Below, piece after piece: positions 1 to 13,265 of a stretch of DNA of 64,000 nucleotides. Position 1 is the first letter of the stretch; each line of letters starts with the position of its first letter. The stretch comes from Ridgeia piscesae (lineage: Eukaryota > Annelida > Polychaeta > Sabellida > Siboglinidae). Under the pieces are notes generated by a model. That model was not told the origin of the DNA. It saw only the letters and a program-made list of their open reading frames with translations, and did not search any database. Made by a program: the position numbers and the translations under genes. The DNA is taken from assembly GCA_025642075.2 (NCBI GenBank), contig JAODUO010000121.1, positions 167,501 to 231,500 on the forward strand, given 5' to 3'.

Positions 1-3000
1 GTTCCAAGTCAGCTCTAGAAGTCAATGCATGGCCAACTGTTTGGCACATCACAGGAAGCCTGGCAATGACAAGGAGGAAGTGCAGGAAGGGCAGAGAAAG
101 GGGAAGACTGGAGGTGGAGCAAGTCTCCTCCTTGTCGCGTAAGCCTCAATGTAGTTGTTTGGATGAAAGGACATTCAGATATATTATTAGACAGGGCTAG
201 GGAAGTGAGATGTCCTGACTATCTGATAACTTAACAAACAGTCTTCTGGACATTTGGATGTTTCACAAACTAGATAAGTGGTCTTTCCACTAAGTGGTTA
301 GACAACTTAGACACAGCTGCATGTATACTGAATATAATGTATTGAATTGTCCAGACTTTATGGAGACTAGGGGAAGCAATGTTATCGAAGATAACTAGAA
401 ATATGTTTACAGTGATCAATTTAAAATATAGCTCAATTCTGCCATTGTTTAAAAACATACCTTTAATGTAACCCTGCCTATGCACCTTAGATCCTTGGCA
501 CATCAAGCCACCTGTTGACAATCAAAATAGTTACTAATTATCAGTGTGATCAACCCTTTTATCTTGATGTGCTTCTGAGCATAGTTACCAGGGATATAGG
601 TGGAACAATAGACATTTTCTTCTTCTTCTTCTTATAGCAAAGGATGTGAAAATATTTGTCTCCACCAATTAACTTGATGTGAGTAACCTATTTGGTAATA
701 ATGGCAATTTATAACAATGGCAATTTATACAGCAATTTATATAGTGATAATACATCTATTTAGTGACAATAAAGGATTATTGCCAGACAGATGACATGAG
801 ATAAAGCCCTAGATGTATACATCTCCGTAGTGTCTTTGTGTCTGTAGTTATCCAGGTAATCTCTGTTCTCTCATCCAGGTGTTTAGTTTAAGTACTCATT
901 AATCAGTGTCCACTTACCAGGGTCTTCCACTGCCTGATTGCATCAATCAGTGGGTCCCTTTGTCTGGCTGTCCAGTTTTCCAGGTGTTGACATGTCCAGT
1001 TGTCCAGGTGTGAAATTATCCAGTTGTCCATGTGACAAAGTATCTGATTGTTTTGGTGTTGAAGTGTCCAATTGTTTGGGTGTTGAAGTGTCCAAATAAG
1101 TGTTGAAGTTTCCAATTGTTCAGTTTCTGAAGTGTTCAGTTGTTCAAGTGTTGAAGGGTCACTGTTTCATATTTTAAAATGTCCTGTTGCTCAGATGTTG
1201 AAGCACCCAAATTCTCAGGTTTTAATTGCCTAGTTGTTCAGTAGAATGCTTGACCAATTTGTCAACCATTAACGAATTCTGGTGTTTATGTAATGATGTG
1301 TCCAACAATTATCAAAACTTTCTAATAATTTATCTTAGTGTGCCTTTATTCACTCAAGTACCCCAGCCTTACATAATGGAGAAGAGGCTTGGGTCAACGT
1401 CCTTTCTGCAGTTTTTTTTATTTATGACCCGTTGTCTTTATCCCCCCAGGGTTCCTGTGATGAACCAAACAGTCTGTCCTTGACTTCTGTGGCTGGACTG
1501 AGCCCATTTAACACAACTAGAAGCTACCTGAGACACCCAGGCCGGCTGTGAAAGCTATTAGCCTTCCTTTGTCGTCATTGCCAGGTTCAATATGTCTGCA
1601 TCGCGACAATGACTGTGATAATGCATCACCAGTGGCAGCAACAAGTTCTATCTGGAAAGTATCACTTAACCATCACACATGAGAACGCTGTGCACACACG
1701 TTTAATCACTCGGACTTCACTAATGTCCAACTATACTTCCAGGCACTTCTAGTGTGCCCTGAGTGTACAGCCAGGCACGTTTTCACGGAACACTCATTAA
1801 CTGTTCTTTAATATCAGATCCATCATGAAGTCCTGATGCTGTAAATCTGTACTGCCCTAGCGTGACATCAACAGTCGCTGGGCCACACAGGATCTTGTCC
1901 AGGGATTAATTAGTCCTCTGGTAAGAGGCACTTGACAACCATGCCAGATCAGTTGGAGCCATGAGTTGAAAAAAGTATTGTTTCGACAAATACAACTGGA
2001 ATGAGGAATACCTGGAAAAGAACAACGAGATAAGGAGCAATCAGATGAGGATGAATCAATGAATCATATGAGGAGTTCTGAGATGAGGAGAAGTTATATT
2101 AAGAGCAATTAAATGACAAAAAAATAGATGAGCAGCACCAAAGTTATTACCAATTGAACGAGGAGCATTGAGACAAGGAGCAACTATATGATGTACACTT
2201 ACTTGAAGAGCAACAAAACCAGGAAAATGATATGAAGAACAAAAGTACAGATGGAGAAATGAGTAAAATTAGCCTAAGATCAATCTCATGATGTGATATG
2301 AAACAAGGAGTAGTCGCAATAGGAGCAATTCAAGGAGGAGTTGGATGGCAATACACTTGTAGCATAACAATAACAAACAGCAGAAAGACACAAAATAAAT
2401 TTATCAAATATGGTTCTTTTAAAAGATCTCATGAGTGTCTGTGTACAAGGTCTTGCAAACATGTTATGTTTCTTTGTTGTGTCTTCATGCACATGTTTTG
2501 TTCCACCTTCAACTACTTCATTTATATTGCAATTATCCCAAGATACATAGAAGAAAGACGACGGCCAATATACAGTACACAACTATGACACAGAACAATG
2601 ACCAAGGCCAGTGATCAAGGCCAATAAACATCCTTTCATGTGAAAATCAAACAAAGTCGTGTTGCTGTCTCTATGTGGTACAGTGACCAATCAAGCTTGA
2701 TCATTGATTGAACAACCGTTGGTTCATTGTTGGAGGAAATAAAAAACAAAACAGAAAAATAATAATTTAAAAGCAATAAGACGGTAGAGACAAAAAATAA
2801 AGAAAAAAGAGAGTATACAAAAAGCCAGAGGAATGAAAACAAAAAGAAGAGATTTTAGTTGTCTTTTTCAGGTATCAAGTCTGTCTTTTGTATACTAGAT
2901 TTTCTATTTTCTCCCAAACGTCATTTACAGGAAAACAAATCAAATGCTTTTAAATTGTTTTCCATGTAATTACATTCGAGACAAATATCTCACATTTGAA

Positions 3001-6000
3001 ACATATTCTATATACTTGCTTCACTAAAACTACTATGCTACATCTGGTTACTGTAACTGGTAGTTTATATTTATATATGAAATTATATACACCAGGTACT
3101 TTACCAAATCCAATTTACACTTACAAACAATGCTAAATTGCAGTTTTATGGTTTTATGATACAGAATCCTAGTCCAAAAGTAATCCACTCGTAAATATTA
3201 TTGCAGGAGTTTGTTATTGCCAAGCATATATCATAAATTGTGAATGAACATAGTCAGCATGTATGATGTCATAAAATTCCATTTACAAGAGGAACATAGT
3301 CAACATCTATGTCATTAAAACTGATATTTAAACATGATATTATTTGCCAACAGTTAGCTTAGGGTTAATTATCAAATCCATTTCTTCACTAATTAATCAC
3401 GTAACCTATTGTAGATATAAGGAAAACTGCTTCTAATAATTAAACTGTATTTATTTCTACTGTTAGTTATGTGTAAAGTAACATATTTTATCATGCTTGT
3501 CTATATTACATATTTGGAGTAAATCAGTACAATGATAGACAGCTATGGTTTGAAGGTCTCCTATTTATTTTAATTTCTAGTTTCATCTTTGTTTAGTCTA
3601 ACTATGTGCAGAAGAAATACACATGGCTCTCGTGAACAGTTCAGGTTGTCTAAAATATCACACTTACCTTTATATGTTTCATTTGTAGAGATCTAGATAC
3701 ACAAACAACAACTAAGAAACTAACTAACAAGTTAATTGAATGATTGGCGACTAATTGCAGTGTTGATGCACTGCTGGACTGATTGCTAAACAAACACAGA
3801 CAGAGGAAGAGCTGTCCAATCACATTCCAGCAGACGACCAGTCAAGTGGACTTCATCTGTCAGATGAGGTCATTACTTGACATGATGATGACACAAATTG
3901 ACACACAGATTATGTTGATGACACTCCAGGTGTGACCTAATGATGTGACACTAATTGACAATCATTGGGCTAACCACATTGTCCATCAAGGTGAACACCA
4001 TGATGGGACCAGACAATCTGTCTAGCTCAGTGCCCAAAGTAACTTATGTGTAGCATAAGATGTCTCAGAAGAGAATCAAAACATGTCTGCCGCTTGTCAG
4101 ATTGCCCAGGTGCCCAGAGAAATACAACAAATCAAATGTCCAGGTATTCCGACTTGTCACTCGATCCAGCACCACAAAGGACTGCCTGATTACAATCAAC
4201 CGAACGAGTCTGTATCAAAAACATGTTGTCGTTTTGCAGAATTGTTTTCGCATTTAATCCAACTCCGAAATTGGCCTAGTTTTTGTCGGCAGAAACATGT
4301 CACGTACGTTTCAAGGGCTTCGCAGTACTGACTGCCCACTTGAAAAGAAGCCTTAAATGTACTAAATTGGAGGACACACCACTTGTGAAGTAAGTGCTTG
4401 GCGACTAGAGGCAAATTGCCCGAGTCTGAAGATAAACGTCTTGCATAAGTGGCTAACGTGCCCGGCGTGTGTGTGCCGTGCCACAAGATGTCTCCCAAGA
4501 TGTCTGCGGCCGTCATCCATGTGGCATTTGTCACTTCCAGGGATGTCTCCAGATTACTCAAAGACAAAAGGTGCTTAAAACTGACAATGTTTTATTGGCG
4601 TCTACAAGAGCGTATTAATGAATGTTCAAAATGTGCAGGGGATCTGTCGCGATGCCTAATTTGTCATTCTTATGTAGAATAACATGAAATATGATTCTGT
4701 TACGGTTCCTTCGAGAGACAATCCTCATCATTCACTGAAGCCGAGCAAATTAATTAATTAAAACATTTTTTAATATAATAGAATAATGTGAATGTGTATT
4801 ATTTTATCAGCCATAATTAAGACAACATACATACATGCATGTGTCTGTTTGTGTTAGCTTCCATTCAAGTCATGTTTCTTTGTAATAACAACATTATGAC
4901 ATGCTTGACATATAATCACTGTCTTAGCTGCAGTGTGGCTGCAGTTACGTTTATTGATTCAAAACTTCAGTTTCCTGTTTATTGACAAAGGAGCCAAGGA
5001 GAAAATAGAAAACAGATTCTGAATGTGATCTTGACACAGATATATTATGCCCGTGTAACAGATATGTCTGTTTGCCACTCGTCAGTTCATTAAGTGGACT
5101 TACTGCACAAAGACAGAATCACCAAGTGCGTGTCTTTTCCAAGAAATCTTTGCGAAGATCAATTTCTTTCACCATAAAACATAACAACAATACAATTGCA
5201 GCAAACAGAGGTTCATTGTTCTCTGTTATATTAAACGGTGGTAAATTGGTTCAGGCGAGGCCAGGAGGGAAACAAATCTGGTTGTATTTGACAAACGATA
5301 CAATAAAAATTAACAACATGTATGTAAAATACATTCTTGTGGGAAGCTAAATTTAGCAGGTCTTACTACTGCAACTGGACACTACACCAATATTTGCCTT
5401 CATTAACACAGTTTATGTTGTACAGTCAACAAACAGCAGATTGTTTTAAGTTTGTTTGATGAACAGTCTCTTTCTCTACCACTAACCCTAATTGTAAACA
5501 CCAGCCCCTCCACGGGAATTGGAAATAGAGTTGAAAATGGGAGTTTAAGGAAAGAGATCCCAGCTAAGTGAGTCGACGACAATGACTAATAATGTCCATT
5601 CCAAAGAAACCCTGGTAGAATGAACAAAACTGCCCAAATGATCTACAATGGTGGTCGGTATGGAAACTGGACCACTATACTTTTATACTGTTGCTTGGAT
5701 TTTATAATCTTATAATACCACCCCATAAAAATTAAGCGCCAATGGCCTATATATCATCTCTAGAAAGATTCACATGTACCTCCTGCATATGATGTAAGAG
5801 TGTAAGAAAAGGACGATAGTTTAAGAAGAAGGTGGGCTTACACCACAACTTTACAATACATTTATTAGAACCTGGCTTACTTTCTTTGCAGCACATAAAA
5901 GGATGCATTTTAGCAAGTGTATTCTTTATGTGAAAGTGTCATGCAAAAAAATCAATGCTGCATTTTTAGTCCCGCTGTATTAAAAACACTTTGATGCAAT

Positions 6001-6120
6001 ACTAATGCAGTGTGCTTGTCACGCAGTAGCTACACTTTGGACTTGTATGCCAGACTTCATGATATAAATATATTATATTGTTAACAAACATTTGCATAAT
6101 ATGCTACTGTTACCAATTAC
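1..6120. other. AT-rich noncoding stretch
   Basis: No gene is supported here. It holds the decayed repeat at about 960-1240, a weak gatgaggagcaat-like repetition at about 2000-2330, and a somewhat less AT-rich segment at about 4050-4650. Open frames here are short and without recognisable motifs. Confidence 0.5.
960..1240. repeat. Degenerate tandem repeat, roughly 18-24 bp
   Basis: Repeated variants of tccagttgtccaggtgttgaag occur with many substitutions and variable spacing. It reads as an old, decayed minisatellite with no coding sign. Confidence 0.6.
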
Positions 6121-8719
6121 CCATGTACAGGGCTGAGGTCTAGCTCCTGTACTGTTCTTCCTCCTGGTTCCCTTGTACAGGGGGAGATCTACCTCCTGTA
6201 CTGTTCTTCCTCCTGGTTCCCTTGTACAGGGGGAGTCTACCTCCTGTACTGTTCTTCCTCCTGGTTCCCTTGTACAGGGGGAGGTCTAGCTCCTGTATTG
6301 TTCTTCCTCCTGGTTCCCTTGTACAGGGGGAGGTCTAGCTCCTGTACTGTTCTTCCTCCTGGTTCCCTTGTACAGGGGGAGGTCTAGCTCCTGTATTGTT
6401 CTTCCTCCTGGTTCCCTTGTACAGGGGGGGGTCTAGCTCCTGTACTGTTCTTCCTCCTGGTTCCCTTGTACAGGGGGAGGTCTAGCTCCTGTATTGTTCT
6501 TCCTCCTGGTTCCCTTGTACAGGGGGAGGTCTAGCTCCTGTATTGTTCTTCCTCCTGGTTCCCTTGTACAGGGGTGAGGTCTAGCTCCTGTACTGTTCTT
6601 CCTCCTGGTTCCCTTGTACAGGGGTGAGATCTAGCTCCTGTACTGTTCTTCCTCCTGGTTCCCTTGTACAGGGTGAGGTCTAGCTCCTGTACTGTTCTTC
6701 CTTCTGGTTCCCTTGTACAGGGGTGAGGTCTAGCTCCTGTATTGTTCTTCCTCCTGGTTCCCTTGTACATGGGTGAGGTCTAGCTCCTGTACTGTTCTTC
6801 CTCCTGGTTCCCTTGTACAGGGGTGAGGTCTAGCTCCTGTACTGTTCTTCCTTCTGGTTCCCTTGTACAGGGTGAGGTCTAGCTCCTGTACTGTTCTTCC
6901 TCCTGGTTCCCTTGTACAGGGGTGAGGTCTAGCTCCTGTACTGTTCTTCCTCCTGGTTCCCTTGTACAGGGGTGAGGTCTAGCTCCTGTACTGTTCTTCC
7001 TCCTGGTTCCCTTGTACAGGGGTGAGGTCTAGCTCCTGTATTGTTCTTCCTCCTGGTTCCCTTGTACAGGGTGAGGTCTAGCTCCTGTACTGTTCTTCCT
7101 CCTGGTTCCCTTGTACAGGGGTGAGGTCTAGCTCCTGTACTGTTCTTCCTCCTTGTTCCCTTGTACAGTGGTGAGGTCTAGCTCCTGTACTGTTCTTCCT
7201 CCTGGTTTCCTTGTACAGGGGTGAGGTCTAGCTCCTGTACTGTTCTTCCTCCTGGTTCCCTTGTACAGGGGTGAGGTCTAGCTCCTGTATTTTTCTTCCT
7301 TCCCGGTTCCCTTGTACAGGGGTGAGGTTAGCTCCTGTATTTTTCTTCCTTCCCGGTTCCCTTGTACAGGGGGAGGTCTAGCTCCTGTATTGTTCTTCCT
7401 CCTGGTTCCCTTGTACAGGGGGAGGTCTAGCTCCTGTATTGTTCTTCCTCCTGGTTCCCTTGTACAGGGGTGAGGTCTAGCTCCTGTACTGTTCTTCCTC
7501 CTGGTTCCCTTGTAGAGGGGTGAGATCTAGCTCCTGTACTGTTCTTCCTCCTGGTTCCCTTGTACAGGGTGAGGTCTAGCTCCTGTACTGTTCTTCCTTC
7601 TGGTTCCCTTGTACAGGGGTGAGGTCTAGCTCCTGTATTGTTCTTCCTCCTGGTTCCCTTGTACATGGGTGAGGTCTAGCTCCTGTACTGTTCTTCCTCC
7701 TGGTTCCCTTGTACAGGGGTGAGGTCTAGCTCCTGTACTGTTCTTCCTTCTGGTTCCCTTGTACAGTGGTGAGGTCTAGCTCCTGTACTGTTCTTCCTCC
7801 TGGTTCCCTTGTACAGGGGTGAGGTCTAGCTCCTGTACTGTTCTTCCTTCTGGTTCCCTTGTACAGGGGTGAGGTCTAGCTCCTGTACTGTTCTTCCTTC
7901 TGGTTCCCTTGTACAGGGGTGAGGTCTAGCTCCTGTATTGTTCTTCCTCCTGGTTCCCTTGTACAGGGTGAGGTCTAGCTCCTGTACTGTTCTTCCTCCT
8001 GGTTCCCTTGTACAGGGGTGAGGTCTAGCTCCTGTACTGTTCTTCCTCCTTGTTCCCTTGTACAGGGTGAGGTCTAGCTCCTGTACTGTTCTTCCTCCTG
8101 GTTCCCTTGTACAGGGGTGAGGTCTAGCTCCTGTACTGTTCTTCCTCCTGGTTCCCTTGTACAGGGGTGAGGTCTAGCTCCTGTATTGCTCTTCCTTCTG
8201 GTTCCCTTGTACAGGGGTGAGGTGTAGCTCCTGTATTGTTCTTCCTTCTGGTTCCCTTGTACAGGGGTGAGGTCTAGCTCCTGTATTGTTCTTCCTTCCT
8301 GGTTCCCTTGTACAGGGGTGAGGTCTAGCTCCTGTACTGTTCTTCCTTCCTGGTTCCCTTGTACAGGGGTGAGGTCTAGCTCCTGTACTGTTCTTCCTCA
8401 TGGTTCCCTTGTACAGGGGTGAGGTCTAGCTCCTGTACTGTTCTTCCTCCTGGTTCCCTTGTACAGGGGTGAGGTCTAGCTCCTGTATTGTTCTTCCTCC
8501 TGGTTCCCTTGTACAGGGGTGAGGTCTAGCTCCTGTATTGTTCTTCCTTCTGGTTCCCTTGTACAGGGGTGAGGTCTAGCTCATGTACTGTTCTTCCTCC
8601 TGGTTCCCTTGTACAGGGGTGAGGTCTAGCTCCTGTACTGTTCTTCCTCCTGGTTCCCTTGTACAGGGGTGAGGTCTAGCTCCTGTACTGTTCTTCCTCC
8701 TGGTTCCCTTGTACAGGGG

Positions 8720-9720
8720 TGAGGTCTAGCTCCTGTATTGTTCTTCCTTCTGGTTCCCTTGTACAGGGGTGAGGTGTAGCTCATGTACTGTTCTTACTCC
8801 TGGTTCCCTTGTACAGGGGTGAGGTCTAGCTCCTGTATTGTTCTTCCTTCTGGTTCCCTTGTACAGGGGTGAGGTGTAGCTCATGTACTGTTCTTACTCC
8901 TGGTTCCCTTGTACAGGGGTGAGGTCTAGCTCCTGTATTGTTCTTCCTTCTGGTTCCCTTGTACAGGGGTGAGGTGTAGCTCATGTACTGTTCTTACTCC
9001 TGGTTCCTTGTACAGGGGTGAGGTCTAGCTCCTGTATTGTTCTTCCTTCTGGTTCCCTTGTACAGGGGTGAGGTGTAGCTCATGTACTGTTCTTACTCCT
9101 GGTTCCCTTGTACAGGGGTGAGGTCTAGCTCCTGTATTGTTCTTCCTTCTGGTTCCCTTGTACAGGGGTGAGGTGTAGCTCATGTACTGTTCTTACTCCT
9201 GGTTCCCTTGTACAGGGGTGAGGTCTAGCTCCTGTATTGTTCTTCCTTCTGGTTCCCTTGTACAGGGGTGAGGTTAGCTCTGTACTGTTCTTCTCCTGGT
9301 TCCCTTGTACAGGGGTGAGGTCTAGCTCCTGTATGTTCTTCCTTCTGGTTCCCTTGTACAGGGGTGAGGTGTAGCTCATGTACTGTTCTTCTCCTGGTTC
9401 CCTTGTACAGGGGTGAGGTCTAGCTCCTGTATTGTTCTTCCTTCTGGTTCCCTTGTACAGGGGTGAGGTGTAGCTCATGTACTGTTCTTACTCCTGGTTC
9501 CCTTGTACAGGGGTGAGGTCTAGCTCCTGTATTGTTCTTCCTTCTGGTTCCCTTGTACAGGGGTGAGGTGTAGCTCATGTACTGTTCTTACTCCTGGTTC
9601 CCTTGTACAGGGATGAGGTCTAGCTCCTGTATTGTTCTTCCTTCTGGTTCCCTTGTACAGGGGTGAGGTGTAGCTCATGTACTGTTCTTACTCCTGGTTC
9701 CCTTGTACAGGGGTGAGGTC
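8720..9720. repeat. 100-bp dimeric higher-order section of the minisatellite
   Basis: Two unit types alternate strictly: one with tattgttcttccttctgg and gaggtgtag, the other with catgtactgttcttactcc. About nine to ten A-B dimers occur, so a dimer rather than a monomer has been amplified. Confidence 0.85.
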
Positions 9721-12044
9721 TAGCTCCTGTACTGTTCTTCCTTCTGGTTCCCTTGTACAGGGGAGGTCTAACTCCTGTACTGTTCTTCCTTCTGGTTCCC
9801 TTGTACAGTGGTGAGGTCTAGCTCATGTACTGTTCTTACTCCTGGTTCCCTTGTACAGGGGTGAGGTCTAGCTCCTGTATTGTTCTTCCTCCTGGTTCCC
9901 TTGAACAGGGGTGAGGTCTAGCTCCTGTATTGTTCTTCCTCCTGGTTCCCTTGTACAGGGGTGAGGTCTAGCTCATGTACTGTTCTTCCTCCTGGTTCCC
10001 TTGTACAGGGGTGAGGTCTAGCTCCTGTATTGTTCTTCCTCCTGGTTCCCTTGAACAGGGGTGAGGTCTAGGGTCCTGTATTGTTCTTCCTCCTGGTTCC
10101 CTTGAAAAGGGAATGAGGTCTAGCTCCTGTACTGTTCTTCCTCCTGGTTCCCTTGTACAGGGGTGAGGTCTAGCTCCTGCATTGTTCTTCCTCCTGGTTC
10201 CCTTGTACAGGGGTGAGGTCTAGCTCCTGTATTGTTCTTCCTCCTGGTTCCCTTGAACAGGGGTGAGGTCTAGCTCCTGTACTGTTCTTCCTCATGGTTC
10301 CCTTGTACAGGGGGAGGTCTTGCTCCTGTAGTGTTCTTCCTCCTGTTTCCCTTGTACATGGGTGAGGTCTAGCTCCTGTATTGTTCTTCCTCCTGGTTCC
10401 CTTGTACAGGGGTGAGGTCTAGCTCCTGTACTGTTCTTCCTCCTAGTTCCCTTGTACATGGGTGAGGTCTAGCTCATGTACTGTTCTTCCTCATGGTTCC
10501 CTTGTACAGGGGAGGTCTAGCTTCTGTACTGTTCTTCCTCCTGGTTCCCTTGTAGAGGGGTGAGGTCTAGCTCCTGTACTGTTCTTCCTCCTGGTTCCCT
10601 TGTAGAGGGGTGAGGTCTAGCTTCTGTACTGTTCTTCCTCCTGGTTCCCCTTTTAAGGGGTGAGGTCTAGCTCCTGTACTGTTCTTCCTCCTGGTTCCCT
10701 TGTACAGGGATGAGGTCTAGCTCCTGTACTGTTCTTCCTCCTGGTTCCCTTGTACAGGGATGAGGTCTAGCTCCTGTACTGTTCTTCCTCCTGGTTCCCT
10801 TGTACAGGGATGAGGTCTAGCTCCTGTACTGTTCTTCCTCCTGGTTCCCTTGTACAGGGGGTGAGGTCTGGCTCCTGTACTGTTCTTCCTCCTGGTTCCC
10901 TTGTACAGGGATGAGGTCTAGCTCCTGTACTGTTCTTCCTCCTGGTTCCCTTGTACAGGGATGAGGTCTAGCTCCTGTACTGTTCTTCCTCCTGGTTCCC
11001 TTGTACAGGGATGAGGTCTAGCTCCTGTACTGTTCTTCCTCCTGGTTCCCTTGTACAGGGATGAGGTCTAGCTCCTGTACTGTTCTTCCTCCTGGTTCCC
11101 TTGTACAGGGATGAGGTCTAGCTCCTGTACTGTTCTTCCTCTGGTTCCCTTTGTACAAAGGGATGAGGTCTAGCTCCTGTACTGTTCTTCCTCCTGGTTC
11201 CCTTGTACAGGGATGAGGTCTAGCTCCTGTACTGTTCTTCCTCCTGGTTCCCTTCTACAGTACAAGGGTGAGGTCTGGCTCATGTACTGTTCTTCCTCCT
11301 AGTTCCCTTGTACATGGGTGAGGTCTAGCTCATGTACTGTTCTTCCTCATGGTTCCCTTGTACAGGGGAGGTCTAGCTTCTGTACTGTTCTTCCTCCTGG
11401 TTCCCTTGTAGAGGGGTGAGGTCTAGCTCCTGTACTGTTCTTCCTCCTGGTTCCCTTGTAGAGGGGTGAGGTCTAGCTTCTGTACTGTTCTTCCTCCTGG
11501 TTCCCTTGTAGAGGGGTGAGGTCTAGCTCCTGTACTGTTCTTCCTCCTGGTTCCCTTGTACAGGGATGAGGTCTAGCTCCTGTACTGTTCTTCCTCCTGG
11601 TTCCCTTGTACAGGGATGAGGTCTAGCTCCTGTACTGTTCTTCCTCCTGGTTCCCTTGTACAGGGATGAGGTCTAGCTCCTGTACTGTTCTTCCTCCTGG
11701 TTCCCTTGTACAGGGATGAGGTCTAGCTCCTGTACTGTTCTTCCTCCTGGTTCCCTTGTACAGGGTGAGGTCTAGCTCCTGTACTGTTCTTCCTCCTGGT
11801 TCCCTTGTACAGGGATGAGGTCTAGCTCCTGTACTGTTCTTCTCCTGGTTCCCTTGTACAGGATGAGGTCTAGCTCCTGTACTGTTCTTCCTTCTGTTCT
11901 TGTCAGGATGAGGTCTAGCTCCTGTACTGTTCTTCCTCGTGGTTCCCTTGTACAGGGATGAGGTCTAGCTCCTGTACTGTTCTTCCTCTGGTTCCCTTGT
12001 ACAGGGATGAGGTCTAGCTCCTGTACTGTTCTTCCTCGTGGTTC

Positions 12045-13265
12045 CCTTCTACAATACAAGGGTGAGGTCTGGCTCATGTACTGTTCTTCCTCCTGGTTCC
12101 CTTGTACAGGGATGAGGTCTAGCTCATGTACTGTTCTTCCTCCTGGTTCCCTTGTACAGGGATGAGGTCTAGCTCCTGTACTGTTCTTCCTCGTGGTTCC
12201 CTTGTACAGGGATGAGGTCTAGCTCCTGTACTGTTCTTCCTCTGGTTCCCTTGTACAGGGATGAGGTCTAGCTCCTGTACTGTTCTTCCTCCTGGTTCCC
12301 TTCTACAATACAAGGGTGAGGTCTGGCTCCTGTACTGTTCTTCCTCCTGGTTCCCTTCTACAATACAAGGGTGAGGTCTGGCTCCTGTACTGTTCTTCCT
12401 CCTGGTTCCCTTCTACAATACAAGGGTGAGGTCTGGCTCCTGTACTGTTCTTCCTCCTGGTTCCCTTGTGCAATACAAGGGTGAGGTCTAGCTCCTGTAC
12501 TGTTCTTCCTCCTGGTTCCCTTCTACAATACAAGGGTGAGGTCTGGCTCCTGTACTGTTCTTCCTCCTGGTTCCCTTCTACAATACAAGGGTGAGGTCTT
12601 GTCCCGTACTGTTCTTCCTCCTGGTTTCCCCTTTTACTACAAGGGTGAGGTCTGGCTCCTGTACTGTTCTTCCTCCTGGTTCCCTTGTACAATACAAGGG
12701 TGAGGTCTGGCTCCTGTACTGTTCTTCCTCCTGGTTCCCTTGTGCAATACAAGGGTGAGGTCTGGCTCCTGTACTGTTCTTCCTCCTGGTTCCCTTGTAC
12801 AATACAAGGGTGAGGTCTGGCTCCTGTACTGTTCTTCCTCCTGGTTCCCTTCTACAATACAAGGGTGAGGTCTGGCTCCTGTACTGTTCTTCCTCCTGGT
12901 TCCCTTGTGCAATACAAGGGTGAGGTCTGGCTCATGTACTGTTCTTTCCTTTTCCCTTTTCAATACAAGGGTGAGGTCTGGCTCCTGTACTGTTCTTCCT
13001 CCTGGTTCCCTTTTACAATAAAGGGGAGGCTGGGCCCCGTACTGTTCTTCCTCCTGGTTTCCCCTTTTACAATACAAGGGTGAGGTCTGGCTCCTGTACT
13101 GTTCTTCCTCCTGGTTCCCTTGTACAATACAAGGGTGAGGTCTGGCTCCTGTACTGTTCTTCCTCCTGGTTCCCTTCTACAATACAAGGGTGAGGTCTGG
13201 CTCCTGTACTGTTCTTCCTCCTGGTTCCCTTCTACAATACAAGGGTGAGGTCTGGCTCCTGTACT
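12045..13265. repeat. 55-bp variant block of the minisatellite
   Basis: The spacer becomes tctacaatacaagggtgagg, interspersed with gtgcaatac and ttttacaatac forms. The block is confined to this end of the array and the array stops abruptly at about 13265. Confidence 0.85.

Larger units (their letters stand above)
6121..13265. repeat. 7.1-kb minisatellite, 50-bp unit with 55-bp variant
   Basis: About 140 tandem copies of a 50-bp unit built on gtactgttcttcctcctggt and ttcccttgtacaggggtgag. From about 12045 the unit lengthens to 55 bp by a tacaatacaa variant (measured steps at 12301, 12356 and 12411). Each unit holds CCTGTAC and GTACAGG, so 7-bp stems can form within and between units. Open frames on the minus strand result from the repeat lacking stops and are not genes. 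Confidence 0.97.

Noticed and set aside
4196..4567. 123-residue minus-strand open frame
   Set aside because: No recognised motif, no clear splice sites, and overlapping frames on the other strand of similar length.
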